Part shown: piece by piece, positions 5,617 through 13,736 of the stretch
Layout: every line of letters starts with the position of its first letter
Numbering within the stretch: the stretch's first letter is position 1
Source: an uncultured Paraprevotella sp.
GTDB taxonomy: Bacteria; Bacteroidota; Bacteroidia; Bacteroidales; Bacteroidaceae
DNA length: 18,682 bases
NCBI GenBank assembly: GCA_910584955.1
Contig: CAJUDC010000040.1
Span: 1-18,682, forward strand
Direction: 5' to 3'
Translations under genes and position numbers: made by a program
The notes under the pieces: model-generated
The model's input: only the letters and a program-made list of their open reading frames with translations
What the model was told of the DNA's origin: nothing
Databases searched by the model: none

Positions 5617-7908
5617 ATGGCAAAAATCACAAAAGAAATGGCCCTGCTATACCACACCCAGGGCAAGCCCGGAAAGATAGAGGTGGTACCTACAAAACCT
5701 TACAGTACGCAGACCGATCTCTCGCTGGCTTATTCGCCCGGTGTGGCCGAACCTTGTCTGGAGATTGAGAAAAATGCGGAAGACGCCTACAAATACACAG
5801 CGAAAGGAAACCTTGTAGCGGTCATTTCCAACGGAACCGCCGTACTGGGACTGGGCGACATCGGCGCGCTGGCCGGCAAACCGGTAATGGAGGGGAAAGG
5901 CCTGCTGTTCAAGATCTACGCAGGAGTGGATGTATTCGATATAGAGATCAATGAGACCGACCCCGACAAATTCGTCGAAGCCGTGAAGAGCATTGCCCCC
6001 ACCTTCGGCGGTATCAATCTGGAAGACATCAAAGCGCCCGAATGCTTTGAAATAGAACGCCGGCTGAAAGAGGAACTGGATATCCCCGTCATGCACGACG
6101 ACCAGCACGGCACGGCCATCATCTCCAGTGCCGGCCTGCTCAATGCGCTGGAAGTAGCCGGCAAGAAGATCGAGGATGTGAAGATTGTCGTCAACGGAGC
6201 CGGTGCATCGGCAGTGTCCTGCACCAAGTTGTATGTATCGCTGGGTGCCCGACTGGAGAATATTGTCATGCTGGACAGCAAAGGTGTCATCTCCAAAAGC
6301 CGTGCCGACCTGAACGAGCAGAAAGCCTATTTCGCCACCGACCGCACAGACATCCACACGCTGGCCGAGGCCATCCGGGGAGCCGACGTATTTCTGGGAT
6401 TGTCGCGCGGCAATGTGCTCACCCAAGACATGGTGCGCAGCATGGCCCCCTCGCCCATCGTATTCGCACTGGCCAATCCCGTGCCCGAGATTTCCTACGA
6501 AGACGCTATGGCCTCGCGCCCCGATGTGCTGATGGCAACAGGGCGATCCGACTATCCCAATCAGATCAACAATGTAATCGGTTTCCCCTACATCTTCAGA
6601 GGTGCCCTCGATACACACGCACGGGCCATCAACGAGGAAATGAAACTGGCTGCGGTAAGGGCCATCGCCGATCTGGCCAAACAGCCTGTGCCCGACGTGG
6701 TGAACGCCACTTATCATGTAAACAATTTCACCTTCGGGCCCAAATACTTCATCCCGAAACCGGTAGACCCGCGTTTGATCACAGATGTATCCATCGCCGT
6801 GGCACGCGCCGCCATCGAATCCGGTGTGGCACGCACAGAGATTACCGACTGGGACGCCTATCGCCAGCATCTGAAAGAACTGATGGGGTATGAATCCAAA
6901 CTGACACGCCAGCTCCGCGACACGGCCCGGCAGCAACCGCAGCGTGTAGTGTTTGCCGAAGGCATACATCCCAATATGCTCAAGGCGGCCGTAGAAGCGC
7001 GCGCCGAAGGTATCTGCCACCCGATCCTGCTGGGCAACGACGAACGTATCGAAAAACTGGCGCATGAACTGGAACTGAGCCTGGAGGGTATCGAAGTGAT
7101 CAACCTGCGCCACGACCGCGAAGCCGAACGCCGCGAACGATACGCCAAGATCCTGGCCGAGAAAAAAGCCCGCGAGGGGTATACGGTAGAAGAGGCGAAC
7201 GACAAGATGTTCGAACGCAATTACTTCGGTATGATGATGGTAGAGACGGGCGAGGCCGACGCTTTCATTACCGGTCTGTACACCAAATACTCGAACACCA
7301 TCAAGGTGGCTAAAGAAGTGATCGGCATCCGACCGGGATACAATCACTTCGGCACGATGCACATTCTGAATTCTAAAAAAGGAACTTACTTCTTGGCCGA
7401 TACGCTGATTAACCGCCACCCCGACCGGGAGACCATCATCGACATTGCCCGACTGTCGGAAGAGACGCTGCACTTCTTCAACCACAAACCGGTAATGGCC
7501 ATGCTGTCGTACTCCAACTTCGGTTCGGATACGGCGGGAAGTCCGGTTGAAATGCACCAGGCTGTGGCGTACATGCAGGAACATTATCCCGATCTGGCCA
7601 TCGACGGAGAAATGCAGGTGAAGTTCGCCATCAACAACGAGCTGCGCGACCGAAAATACCCGTTCACCCGTCTGTATGGCAAAAAGGTGAACACACTGGT
7701 ATTCCCTAACCTGAGTTCGGCCAATGCCGGCTATCAGTTGCTGCAAGCCATGAACGGCGAAGACATGGACATTATCGGTCCCATCCAGATGGGATTGAAC
7801 AAACCCATCCATTTCACCGACAACGAAAGTTCCGTGCAGGATATTGTAAACATCACTGCGGTGGCCGTAATAGACGCCATCGTGGAGAAGAACAAAAAGA
7901 AACAATAA
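5617..7908 (+). CDS. maeB: NADP-dependent malic enzyme with phosphotransacetylase-like domain
   Basis: A 763-residue two-domain protein that oxidatively decarboxylates malate to pyruvate and CO2, producing NADPH; cytoplasmic. The malic enzyme part covers about 1-430: Tyr39 in AYSPGVAEPC, the lysine-bearing GKPVMEGKGLLFK (88-99), metal ligands in NLEDI (134-138) and HDDQHGT (160-166), and the nucleotide-binding NGAGASAVSC (193-202). A linker near 430-445 leads to a phosphotransacetylase domain running to the end (RVVFAEG to VNITAVAVID). In MaeB enzymes this domain is usually not catalytic and lets acetyl-CoA control the enzyme. Length equals the usual MaeB size of about 760. It is monocistronic with its own -7 box and is followed by two hairpins. 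The start follows directly from the MAKITKEMAL N-terminus common to the family. Confidence 0.95.
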   Translation: MAKITKEMALLYHTQGKPGKIEVVPTKPYSTQTDLSLAYSPGVAEPCLEIEKNAEDAYKYTAKGNLVAVISNGTAVLGLGDIGALAGKPVMEGKGLLFKIYAGVDVFDIEINETDPDKFVEAVKSIAPTFGGINLEDIKAPECFEIERRLKEELDIPVMHDDQHGTAIISSAGLLNALEVAGKKIEDVKIVVNGAGASAVSCTKLYVSLGARLENIVMLDSKGVISKSRADLNEQKAYFATDRTDIHTLAEAIRGADVFLGLSRGNVLTQDMVRSMAPSPIVFALANPVPEISYEDAMASRPDVLMATGRSDYPNQINNVIGFPYIFRGALDTHARAINEEMKLAAVRAIADLAKQPVPDVVNATYHVNNFTFGPKYFIPKPVDPRLITDVSIAVARAAIESGVARTEITDWDAYRQHLKELMGYESKLTRQLRDTARQQPQRVVFAEGIHPNMLKAAVEARAEGICHPILLGNDERIEKLAHELELSLEGIEVINLRHDREAERRERYAKILAEKKAREGYTVEEANDKMFERNYFGMMMVETGEADAFITGLYTKYSNTIKVAKEVIGIRPGYNHFGTMHILNSKKGTYFLADTLINRHPDRETIIDIARLSEETLHFFNHKPVMAMLSYSNFGSDTAGSPVEMHQAVAYMQEHYPDLAIDGEMQVKFAINNELRDRKYPFTRLYGKKVNTLVFPNLSSANAGYQLLQAMNGEDMDIIGPIQMGLNKPIHFTDNESSVQDIVNITAVAVIDAIVEKNKKKQ

Positions 7909-7910
7909 GC

Positions 7911-7962
7911 CCGTCCCTGTCTCCCAGCGGCCTGTGCTCAAGCCGCCGGGAGACAGGGACGG
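7911..7962. terminator. GC-rich hairpin right after maeB, no T tract
   Basis: Two 21-base arms (7911-7931 and 7942-7962) pair with a single mismatch around a 10-base loop, starting two bases after the maeB stop codon. There is no run of Ts, so it may protect the 3' end of the mRNA or work with another factor rather than act as a classical terminator. Confidence 0.5.
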
Positions 7963-8010
7963 ATAACCAAAGACCTGCACAGCCCGGCAAGACTATGCAG
8001 GATTTTTCCC

Positions 8011-8053
8011 AATAAGGTGTAGCCCCTTTTACAAGAAGAAGCTACACCTTATT
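8011..8053. terminator. Second hairpin between convergent maeB and lrgB
   Basis: AATAAGGTGTAGC (8011-8023) and GCTACACCTTATT (8041-8053) are exact inverse complements with a 17-base loop. Plus-strand flank is ATATATA, so a T tract is lacking here too. It lies midway between the two convergent genes and could end transcripts from either side. Confidence 0.45.
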
Positions 8054-8130
8054 ATATATACCGCACAATCCGTATGCACGGATTCTACACTCCATCAAAG
8101 CATACCAGGCCTGCCGGCTCCCCTATTTTC

Positions 8131-8826
8131 TCACAACACACCCATCCACTGCAGCAGAAGCGGAGTAAACAAGGCCGTAAGCAATCCGTTCAATATCAGC
8201 CCCAGACTGGCATAAGCACCGTAAATACGCCCGTATTCCATCGCACGGGACGTACCGACCGCATGCGAAGCCGTCCCCATACTCAGGCTCTGGGCAATAG
8301 GACTCTTCACCCGTCCTACTTGTAGTACCTTAAACCCGCACACGGCGCCGAACAAACCGACGCAGACCACTATGGCAGCGGTAAGCGAAGGGATTCCCTG
8401 CAACGACGCAGTCACCTCCATCGCAATAGGAGTGGTTACGGATTTAGGAGCCAAAGAGATGATAACGGCATCGCTTGCTCCCATCCAGCGGGCGGTAAGC
8501 ACTACCGACACAATCCCCACCAGACATCCCGCTAGCTGCGACACAAGTACGGGCATCAATTGGCGGCGTATACTGCGCAATTGTAAATAAAGCGGAACCC
8601 CCAAAGCCACAATGGCCGGCTTCAGCCAAAAGTCTATCATCGTACCGGTTCCGGCATACGTATCATAAGAGATACCCGTTACCTTCAAGAAACCGATCAG
8701 AACCAGTATCGTCAGTAAAATGGGGTTAAGCACCACCCATCCCGTGGCCTTTTGCAGGCAACGGGCCGCATAGAACACGCCGAACGTGACCGCCAGCAGA
8801 AAAAACTTATTTTCGAGATACTCCAT
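8131..8826 (-). CDS. lrgB: LrgB/CidB family membrane protein
   Basis: A 231-residue membrane protein with about seven hydrophobic segments. Family marks are NPILLTILVL near residue 30, AIVALGVPLYLQ near 62-75, SLAPKSVTTPIAMEV (about 120-134) and the C-terminal GTASHAVGTSRAMEYG. LrgB works with the small LrgA partner in the inner membrane; the pair was first described as controlling murein hydrolase export and autolysis, and homologues in Bacillus and Streptococcus import pyruvate. The ATG at 8826 was chosen because it gives the usual MEYLENKFF-type start and overlaps lrgA by 20 bases, which implies coupled translation; an ATG at 8850 would add eight residues of no family likeness. It converges on maeB, a pyruvate-producing enzyme. 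Confidence 0.9.
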   Translation of the reverse strand: MEYLENKFFLLAVTFGVFYAARCLQKATGWVVLNPILLTILVLIGFLKVTGISYDTYAGTGTMIDFWLKPAIVALGVPLYLQLRSIRRQLMPVLVSQLAGCLVGIVSVVLTARWMGASDAVIISLAPKSVTTPIAMEVTASLQGIPSLTAAIVVCVGLFGAVCGFKVLQVGRVKSPIAQSLSMGTASHAVGTSRAMEYGRIYGAYASLGLILNGLLTALFTPLLLQWMGVL

Positions 8827-9157
8827 GACGTCTGATCCATTGATGAACATGCCCCGTGACCACCAGCACCAATACGGTGCTGACCACTGTAGCCACTACG
8901 ATCGGCCAGAATTCAGCGGCTATTAAATCGAAATACAGCATCAAAGCCACACCGGGCGGTACGAAGAAGAAGCCCATGTTTGATACTAGGAAATCGGAAA
9001 GGCCTTTTATCCACTCCAGTTTCACCCAACCGAGCTGCAAAAAAGCCGTAAGCAGCAACATTCCGATGACGCTGCCCGGAAGTCTTACCCCCGTGAGCCA
9101 TACCAACAACTCACCCAAGGCCAGGCATCCGAAAAGAATCGTACATTGTCTTACCAT
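8807..9157 (-). CDS. lrgA: LrgA/CidA family membrane protein
   Basis: A 116-residue holin-like protein with four hydrophobic helices. Characteristic segments are LPGSVIGMLLL after the first helix and NMGFFFVPPGVALM before the third. It is the partner of LrgB encoded immediately downstream with a 20-base overlap, and the two are expected to form one inner-membrane complex. The ATG at 9157 is preferred over one at 9193, because the -7 box at 9198-9191 places the transcript start near 9185, inside the longer frame, and because MVRQCTILFG begins directly before the first helix. Role is either release of murein hydrolases or transport of a small acid such as pyruvate; the sequence does not decide between them. 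Confidence 0.88.
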   Translation of the reverse strand: MVRQCTILFGCLALGELLVWLTGVRLPGSVIGMLLLTAFLQLGWVKLEWIKGLSDFLVSNMGFFFVPPGVALMLYFDLIAAEFWPIVVATVVSTVLVLVVTGHVHQWIRRHGVSRK

Positions 9158-9190
9158 AACTCTATGCTTCGCCTCTCTGCCGAAGCGCTG

Positions 9191-9198
9191 CAAAGTTA
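9191..9198 (-). promoter_or_regulatory. -7 box TAACTTTG of lrgAB
   Basis: The given strand reads CAAAGTTA. It is an inverse copy of the TAACTTTG box of the alkaline phosphatase gene at 9276-9283, and both are followed by CA, so the two divergent units start from mirrored boxes 77 bases apart. Confidence 0.5.
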
Positions 9199-9275
9199 CA
9201 ACTTCCGAAGCGGAAATAAATATCTGATGCCTAAAATATCTACCGCCGATGCAAAAGTTTTTAAAAGAAGTTCGC

Positions 9276-9283
9276 TAACTTTG
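9276..9283 (+). promoter_or_regulatory. -7 box TAACTTTG of the alkaline phosphatase gene
   Basis: Exact TAnnTTTG box; the transcript would start near 9290 and reach the ATG at 9323 after about 33 bases. This also argues against the earlier in-frame ATG at 9146. No Pho-box can be claimed. Confidence 0.5.
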
Positions 9284-9322
9284 CAGTATCATACGCTGAA
9301 AAACATTCTAACCTGCAAAGAT

Positions 9323-10741
9323 ATGAACAAAAGATTTCTAAGCACATGCGTGGCATGTATGTTGGTCTTGTTTGCTTTCGCCGGAGGCAAAGCCAAGTAC
9401 GTATTCTATTTCATCGGTGACGGTATGGGCGTAAACCAAGTAAACGGAACCGAGACTTATCTGGCGGCATTGGAAGGGCGAATCGGAATCACCCCGTTGC
9501 TGTTTACCCAGTTCCCTTACGTAGGACTGGTAACGACTTATTCCGGTACAAACGGCGTAACGGACTCGGCAGCAGCCGGCACAGCACTGGCCACCGGCCA
9601 GAAGACAAAAAACGGCAGCCTGGGGATGCTGGCCGACGGGCAGACACGCATCAGCAGTGTGGCGGCATGGGCACAAGAAAGCGGGAAAGCCGTAGGAGTA
9701 AGCACAAGTGTTTCGGTAGACCACGCCACACCGGCTGCTTTCTACGCCCATGTGCCCAAACGGCAGATGTATTACCAAATCGGTAAAGACCTGATCACAA
9801 CGGGGTTCGATTTCTACGCCGGTTCGGACTTCACTACTCCGACCGACAAGAACGCACCGCAGGAAGGCTCGCTTTACGAGCAGTGTGAGAAAGCCGGATA
9901 TACCTTGGCGCGCGGATATAAAGATTACCGCAAGAAGGCCAAAAAAGCCGATAAAATGGTTCTTCTGCAAACGGAAGAGGCAAGCCGCAAGGACAGAGGC
10001 TCGCTGCCGTATGCCATCGACCGAGGCAAAAACGACATGTCGTTGCAGGAAGTGACGCGCGCCGGCATCAACTTCCTGACAAATAAAGGGAAAGACGGCT
10101 TTTTCCTGATGGTAGAAGGAGGAAAGATTGACTTCGCCTGTCATGTGAACGATGCGGCTACCGTGTTCAAGGAAACTATCGACATGGACAACGCTATCAA
10201 AGTGGCTTATGAATTTTATGAGCAACACCCGGATGAAACGCTTATCGTCGTAACCGCCGACCATGAGACAGGCGGTATCGTATTGGGTACAGGAGCCTAT
10301 GAAATGCGCACCGAAGTGTTGAAATATCAACAGATGAGCGTAGGCGAATACAGCCGTATATTCGGTGAGATACGCAAGAAAGCCGGTAAAAATCTTACTT
10401 GGGAAACAGTAGAGAAAAGCCTTAAAGAAAACTTCGGATTCTGGGACAAACTCCAACTCAGCGAGCATCAGACGGCACGGATGAAAAGGGCATACGACAA
10501 TATCATGAAGGGTATTGAAAATAATTCCAAGACGCTTTATCAAAATGACAACGAACTGGCCACAGCCGCCAAGCGCACCATCAACGAGCTGGCCCTCATC
10601 GGCTGGCAAAGCGGGGGACATTCCAACGGATACGTGCCTGTGTTCGCCATCGGTACCGGTGCCGAACGGTTCACCGGTAAAATAGACAATACGGAGATTC
10701 CGAAGAAGATAGCCGAGGCAGCCGGCTACATACAACATTAA
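9323..10741 (+). CDS. phoA: Secreted alkaline phosphatase
   Basis: A 472-residue alkaline phosphatase that hydrolyses phosphate monoesters outside the inner membrane. The N-terminus MNKRFLSTCVACMLVLFAFA is a signal peptide, cut probably near residue 20-24. Catalytic parts follow: FIGDGMG with metal ligand Asp33, GVTDSAAAGTALATG with the nucleophile Ser82, SVDHATPAAFYAH (131-143), MVEGGKIDFACH with a metal-binding Glu, VTADHETGG with Asp and His ligands, and GGHSNGYVPVFAIG with the last His. All expected zinc and magnesium ligands appear to be present. The start is set by the signal peptide and by the -7 box 40 bases upstream; a longer frame from 9146 runs through the lrgAB promoter and is rejected. 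A terminator follows at 10754-10834. Specificity, for example phosphodiester or phytate side activity, cannot be told. Confidence 0.93.
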   Translation: MNKRFLSTCVACMLVLFAFAGGKAKYVFYFIGDGMGVNQVNGTETYLAALEGRIGITPLLFTQFPYVGLVTTYSGTNGVTDSAAAGTALATGQKTKNGSLGMLADGQTRISSVAAWAQESGKAVGVSTSVSVDHATPAAFYAHVPKRQMYYQIGKDLITTGFDFYAGSDFTTPTDKNAPQEGSLYEQCEKAGYTLARGYKDYRKKAKKADKMVLLQTEEASRKDRGSLPYAIDRGKNDMSLQEVTRAGINFLTNKGKDGFFLMVEGGKIDFACHVNDAATVFKETIDMDNAIKVAYEFYEQHPDETLIVVTADHETGGIVLGTGAYEMRTEVLKYQQMSVGEYSRIFGEIRKKAGKNLTWETVEKSLKENFGFWDKLQLSEHQTARMKRAYDNIMKGIENNSKTLYQNDNELATAAKRTINELALIGWQSGGHSNGYVPVFAIGTGAERFTGKIDNTEIPKKIAEAAGYIQH

Positions 10742-10753
10742 TCCGGTAATCGC

Positions 10754-10834
10754 CCCATCCTTCTCCGGCCGCAGTCGTCTACGAAGTGCTCCCGCAAGGA
10801 GCCTTCCCGTCTGCCGGAGAAGGATGGGCTTTTT
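10754..10834 (+). terminator. Long-loop intrinsic terminator of the alkaline phosphatase gene
   Basis: CCCATCCTTCTCCGGC (10754-10769) pairs exactly with 10813-10828 and five Ts follow (10830-10834). The 43-base loop contains a second hairpin, GCTCC-cgcaa-GGAGC (10788-10802). The T tract is on the plus side only, so it serves the phosphatase. Confidence 0.75.
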
Positions 10835-10863
10835 AGTAGCTTCCCGACAAGCAGGGCCATACA

Positions 10864-11784
10864 TCACTCCCAACACACATACGGACGCAGCCGCAATGTA
10901 TCGGCATCCGTGAACTCATCATACATTAACAAATCTTCCAGACTCGTAAGCGGACCGAATTTGCGTCGATGTTCCACAATCACTTTGCTCTGATAAAAAT
11001 TCAGATAGGGATGCCGCCGAAGGGCTTCTACCGAAAGACGATTCAATTTCAAACCGGCAACAGGTTTACGATGGATAAAGAACCATTTCTCCAGTCCTTC
11101 CGGTAACCCTTCAATCTCACCCAGTTGCTCCAGACGGGCGAAGCCTCCCAAACGATTGCGATACCGTACAATCTGAGCGGCCCGCACACGACCGATACCC
11201 GGAATACGCTGCAGCTCGGCCGTATCGACCGAGTTCAATTCCAATCGCACACCAGCCGTATGTTTGACAGGATAGACGGAGGAATCGACCTGCAACGTAT
11301 CAAAAGCGGGGGTGTCACGCAGGTACTTATATGTATCGGCAATGCGGATATAAGGGCGCAAACGGGCAAAAAGTTCACCGGTCATACCGTAAACCCGAGC
11401 GAAATCCTCGGGCCGATGATAGCGGCCTCCCCGCGCCCTGTACTTATAGATATTACGAACCTGCCAAGGTTGCAGCCCCAGACGAAGAAGTTCGGTGGAA
11501 TCGGCTTGATTCGGATCAAAAACAAAAGTTTCGGGTCGGCTCTCCGGCACTGCATACGGTTCTCTCTGCCGATCGGAACGATGCAAAGAATCCGCCTGCA
11601 ACGACGAAAGGAACGCTTCGTAACGTTCTCGGTCCGCATCCTCCATCTCTTCCGGAACAGCCACTTCTTCCCGGGAAAGAAAAAACCAGCAACCGACAAA
11701 TATCACCAGCGGAAAGAGCAGTCCCAGACATCCGCGACGATCCGCCCGGGACCAATAGAGCACGCGCCGCCAGACAGACTTCAT
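10864..11784 (-). CDS. Membrane-anchored helix-hairpin-helix protein (ComEA-like repeats)
   Basis: A 306-residue protein with one membrane helix near the N-terminus (about 18-36, CLGLLFPLVIFVGCWFFL), a charged linker to about 85, and three helix-hairpin-helix modules at about 88-148, 180-236 and 246-304. The middle one is the most canonical: LELNSVDTAELQRIPGIGRV with the PGIG hairpin. Such modules bind DNA backbone without sequence preference, and ComEA uses one for DNA uptake. Triple-module proteins of this kind are common in Bacteroidales, but their role is not known to me. The basic N-terminus before the helix predicts the domains outside the inner membrane. The gene is 5 bases downstream of the NSS symporter gene and probably co-transcribed with it; there is no obvious functional link. 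DNA uptake or envelope-associated DNA binding is inference. Confidence 0.8.
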   Translation of the reverse strand: MKSVWRRVLYWSRADRRGCLGLLFPLVIFVGCWFFLSREEVAVPEEMEDADRERYEAFLSSLQADSLHRSDRQREPYAVPESRPETFVFDPNQADSTELLRLGLQPWQVRNIYKYRARGGRYHRPEDFARVYGMTGELFARLRPYIRIADTYKYLRDTPAFDTLQVDSSVYPVKHTAGVRLELNSVDTAELQRIPGIGRVRAAQIVRYRNRLGGFARLEQLGEIEGLPEGLEKWFFIHRKPVAGLKLNRLSVEALRRHPYLNFYQSKVIVEHRRKFGPLTSLEDLLMYDEFTDADTLRLRPYVCWE

Positions 11785-11789
11785 AAGTC

Positions 11790-13151
11790 CTACGAACGCA
11801 ACAGTTCGTTAACAAAAATCACGCCGATGGCCAACGGAGCCACATAACGCAATAGAAAAATATAAAACCGGAAAAACGAAATCCTGAGTTTACCGTCATT
11901 AGTCACCTCTTCCCACACCAGTCTTCGATCCAGATACCATCCCGTAAATAAAGAGATGAGCATACCGCCCAACGGCATCAGGAACTTGGCCGACAGAAAG
12001 TCAAAACAATCGAAAAGAATCATTCCGCCAAGCTTAAAATCACTCAGCACTCCGAACGATAACGAACACAAAGCCCCCAGCACGATACAGCCTCCCGTGA
12101 CAATGTAAGCCCCTTTCCGACGTGAGATCCCGTAACTCTCATGGATATAGGCCGTAGCCACCTCGTGCAAGGAGATAGTGGAAGTGAGGGCCGCCAGTAC
12201 CAGCAACACATAAAACATCACCGAAAACAAATACCCCAGCCAAGGAATGTTGCCAAAAGCAATATTGAAAACGTTGGGCAAGGTGACGAACACCAACCCC
12301 GGTCCTGCATCCGGCGACAGACCCGGTACGGAATAGACTGCGGGAAAGATGATGAAACCGCTCATCACGGCTACTATCGTGTCGATCAGAGCTACACTGC
12401 CAGCCGTCTTCATCAGGTTCGCCTCTTTTCCGAAGTAAGAGGCATACGTACACAAACATCCCATACCCAAGCTCAACGAGAAGAAGGCCTGTCCCATTGC
12501 GCTGAGCACCACTTTGGCGGTGATCTTACTGAAATCGGGTTTCAAAAGGAAACGCAGTCCTTCGCTGGAGCCGGGCATGGAAAACGAGCATACCACCAAG
12601 ATACCGATAATAAGCAACAGCATCGGCATCATCACCTTGGAAAACTTTTCAATTCCATCCTTTACACCGCGCACAATCACCGCGTGGGTAAGCAACATAA
12701 AGACCGTCATGTAAAGCACCGGTTTCCACGGATTAGCCACAAACTCATTGAAATGTCGGGTAAAATCCTTCGCCCCCGAAAGACGGCCCGCCGTCGCCGA
12801 TACCATGTATTCTAATGTCCAACCCGCAACTACGGTATAATAACTTAAAATAAGGAAGCCCGCGAAAACTCCCATCAAACCGACCGTTTTCCAAGGTGTA
12901 CGGGGCGCCAGAATCTGATAGGCTGTTGCCGTATTGGCATGAGAATGCCTTCCGATGAGAAACTCGGACACCATCACTGGAACTCCCAGAAAAAACACAC
13001 AGACAAGATAAACCAGAATAAAGGCGGCACCGCCGTTTTCACCGACTTCGCAAGGGAAGCGCCAAATGTTACCTAACCCGACAGCCGAACCGGCCGACGC
13101 CAGAATAATTCCCAGTTTACTTCCGAAATTGGCCCGTTCCTTGTCTGACAT
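11790..13151 (-). CDS. Sodium-dependent transporter of the NSS (LeuT) family
   Basis: A 453-residue polytopic protein of the neurotransmitter:sodium symporter family, expected to take up amino acids with Na+ through the inner membrane. The start of helix 1 carries the family signature ASAGSAVGLGNIWRFP (18-33) whose unwound centre forms substrate and sodium sites; NGGAAFILVYLV and GVPVMVSEFLIGRHS follow, and SYYTVVAGW lies in helix 3. Helix 6 is the FFSLSLGMGCLCTYASY segment. Eleven hydrophobic stretches are seen, as in several bacterial members. It is the first gene of a two-gene unit with the HhH protein 5 bases downstream, and it diverges from the VanZ gene with a good promoter at 13188-13219. 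Substrate cannot be told; close bacterial members carry tryptophan, tyrosine, leucine or alanine. Confidence 0.93.
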   Translation of the reverse strand: MSDKERANFGSKLGIILASAGSAVGLGNIWRFPCEVGENGGAAFILVYLVCVFFLGVPVMVSEFLIGRHSHANTATAYQILAPRTPWKTVGLMGVFAGFLILSYYTVVAGWTLEYMVSATAGRLSGAKDFTRHFNEFVANPWKPVLYMTVFMLLTHAVIVRGVKDGIEKFSKVMMPMLLLIIGILVVCSFSMPGSSEGLRFLLKPDFSKITAKVVLSAMGQAFFSLSLGMGCLCTYASYFGKEANLMKTAGSVALIDTIVAVMSGFIIFPAVYSVPGLSPDAGPGLVFVTLPNVFNIAFGNIPWLGYLFSVMFYVLLVLAALTSTISLHEVATAYIHESYGISRRKGAYIVTGGCIVLGALCSLSFGVLSDFKLGGMILFDCFDFLSAKFLMPLGGMLISLFTGWYLDRRLVWEEVTNDGKLRISFFRFYIFLLRYVAPLAIGVIFVNELLRS

Positions 13152-13187
13152 ATTGACGAACTTTACTATATTTATGATTTATGAGGG

Positions 13188-13219
13188 CAAAAATACAAAT
13201 TTTTCCCGTACATTTGCAA
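13188..13219 (-). promoter_or_regulatory. Promoter of the symporter-HhH unit
   Basis: On the minus strand TTG (13219-13217) and TATTTTTG (13195-13188) are 21 bases apart, fitting the Bacteroides pattern. The transcript start would be near 13181, 30 bases before the ATG. It overlaps the plus-strand -7 box at 13209-13216. Confidence 0.55.
13209..13216 (+). promoter_or_regulatory. -7 box TACATTTG of the VanZ-like gene
   Basis: Exact TAnnTTTG box 30 bases before the ATG at 13246. It lies directly beside the -33 TTG of the opposite promoter, so the two RNA polymerases would compete for the same DNA. Confidence 0.45.
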
Positions 13220-13245
13220 CAAAAATTCGAATATAACCAAACATT

Positions 13246-13638
13246 ATGATAACAAAATATATCCGCCGCTATCCTTTCAGCCTGCTTTTAACGGCTGTCA
13301 TACTCTGTTTGTCATTCTTCCCCGTTCCGCATACACAGCTCGACCACGTCCCTTTTATTGACAAATGGGTACACATCGTGATGTACGGAGGCTACACACT
13401 TGTCATCTGGACCGAATATCTCCGCAGCCACATACGTATCCACTTTACACGCACCTTGCTGCTGATCGTGATCGTCCCCATTGTGATGAGCGGCATCATC
13501 GAATTGCTTCAAGAATATTGTACGGTCAGCCGAAGCGGAGACTGGATGGATCTGGCAGCCAATACCCTGGGCGTCGTGCTGTCTGCCATTGCCGGATATA
13601 CCTTTCTGGGGAGCATCGTGCCACATAAAAGACCGTAG
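13246..13638 (+). CDS. VanZ-like membrane protein
   Basis: A 130-residue protein with four hydrophobic segments (about 10-25, 40-58, 68-88, 102-122). The VanZ-family marks are HVPFIDKWVHIVMYGGYTLV (34-53), with the conserved Asp-Lys-Trp-His pattern, and GIIELLQEYCTVSRSGDWMD with the following AANTLGVVL. VanZ itself gives low-level teicoplanin resistance in enterococci; most members, including this one, are of unknown envelope function. The gene is monocistronic, diverges from the symporter gene and is closed by a two-way terminator shared with the CYTH gene. There is no van gene cluster nearby, so no resistance role is implied. Confidence 0.85.
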   Translation: MITKYIRRYPFSLLLTAVILCLSFFPVPHTQLDHVPFIDKWVHIVMYGGYTLVIWTEYLRSHIRIHFTRTLLLIVIVPIVMSGIIELLQEYCTVSRSGDWMDLAANTLGVVLSAIAGYTFLGSIVPHKRP

Positions 13639-13667
13639 CAAGAAGACAGGGTATCACCGGACCTACC

Positions 13668-13721
13668 GAAACAACAAACAGGCCGCATCTCTTTATGGAG
13701 GTGCGGCCTGTTTGTTGTTTC
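13668..13721. terminator. Bidirectional terminator between VanZ-like and CYTH genes
   Basis: GAAACAACAAACAGGCCGCA (13668-13687) and 13702-13721 are exact inverse complements over 20 bp with a 14-base loop. In either direction a GC core (GGCCGCA/TGCGGCC) is followed by the T-rich TGTTTGTTGTTTC, so it can stop both convergent transcripts. Confidence 0.8.
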
Positions 13722-13736
13722 ACCGGAAAGCCCGGT

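Noticed and set aside
5647..7980. Minus-strand frame of 777 codons opposite maeB
   Set aside because: Antisense to a complete, motif-rich malic enzyme; His/Gly/Val-rich with no family resemblance. An artefact of GC-rich codon use.
9146..9322. N-terminal extension of the alkaline phosphatase from an upstream ATG
   Set aside because: It would run through the lrgAB promoter and start of lrgA, and would bury the signal peptide; the -7 box at 9276-9283 starts transcription downstream of it.
9338..10876. Minus-strand frame of 512 codons opposite the alkaline phosphatase gene
   Set aside because: Antisense to a protein with all metal ligands present; no independent support.
13246..13638. Glycopeptide resistance role for the VanZ-like gene
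   Set aside because: No other van genes are nearby and VanZ-like proteins are widespread in susceptible bacteria.
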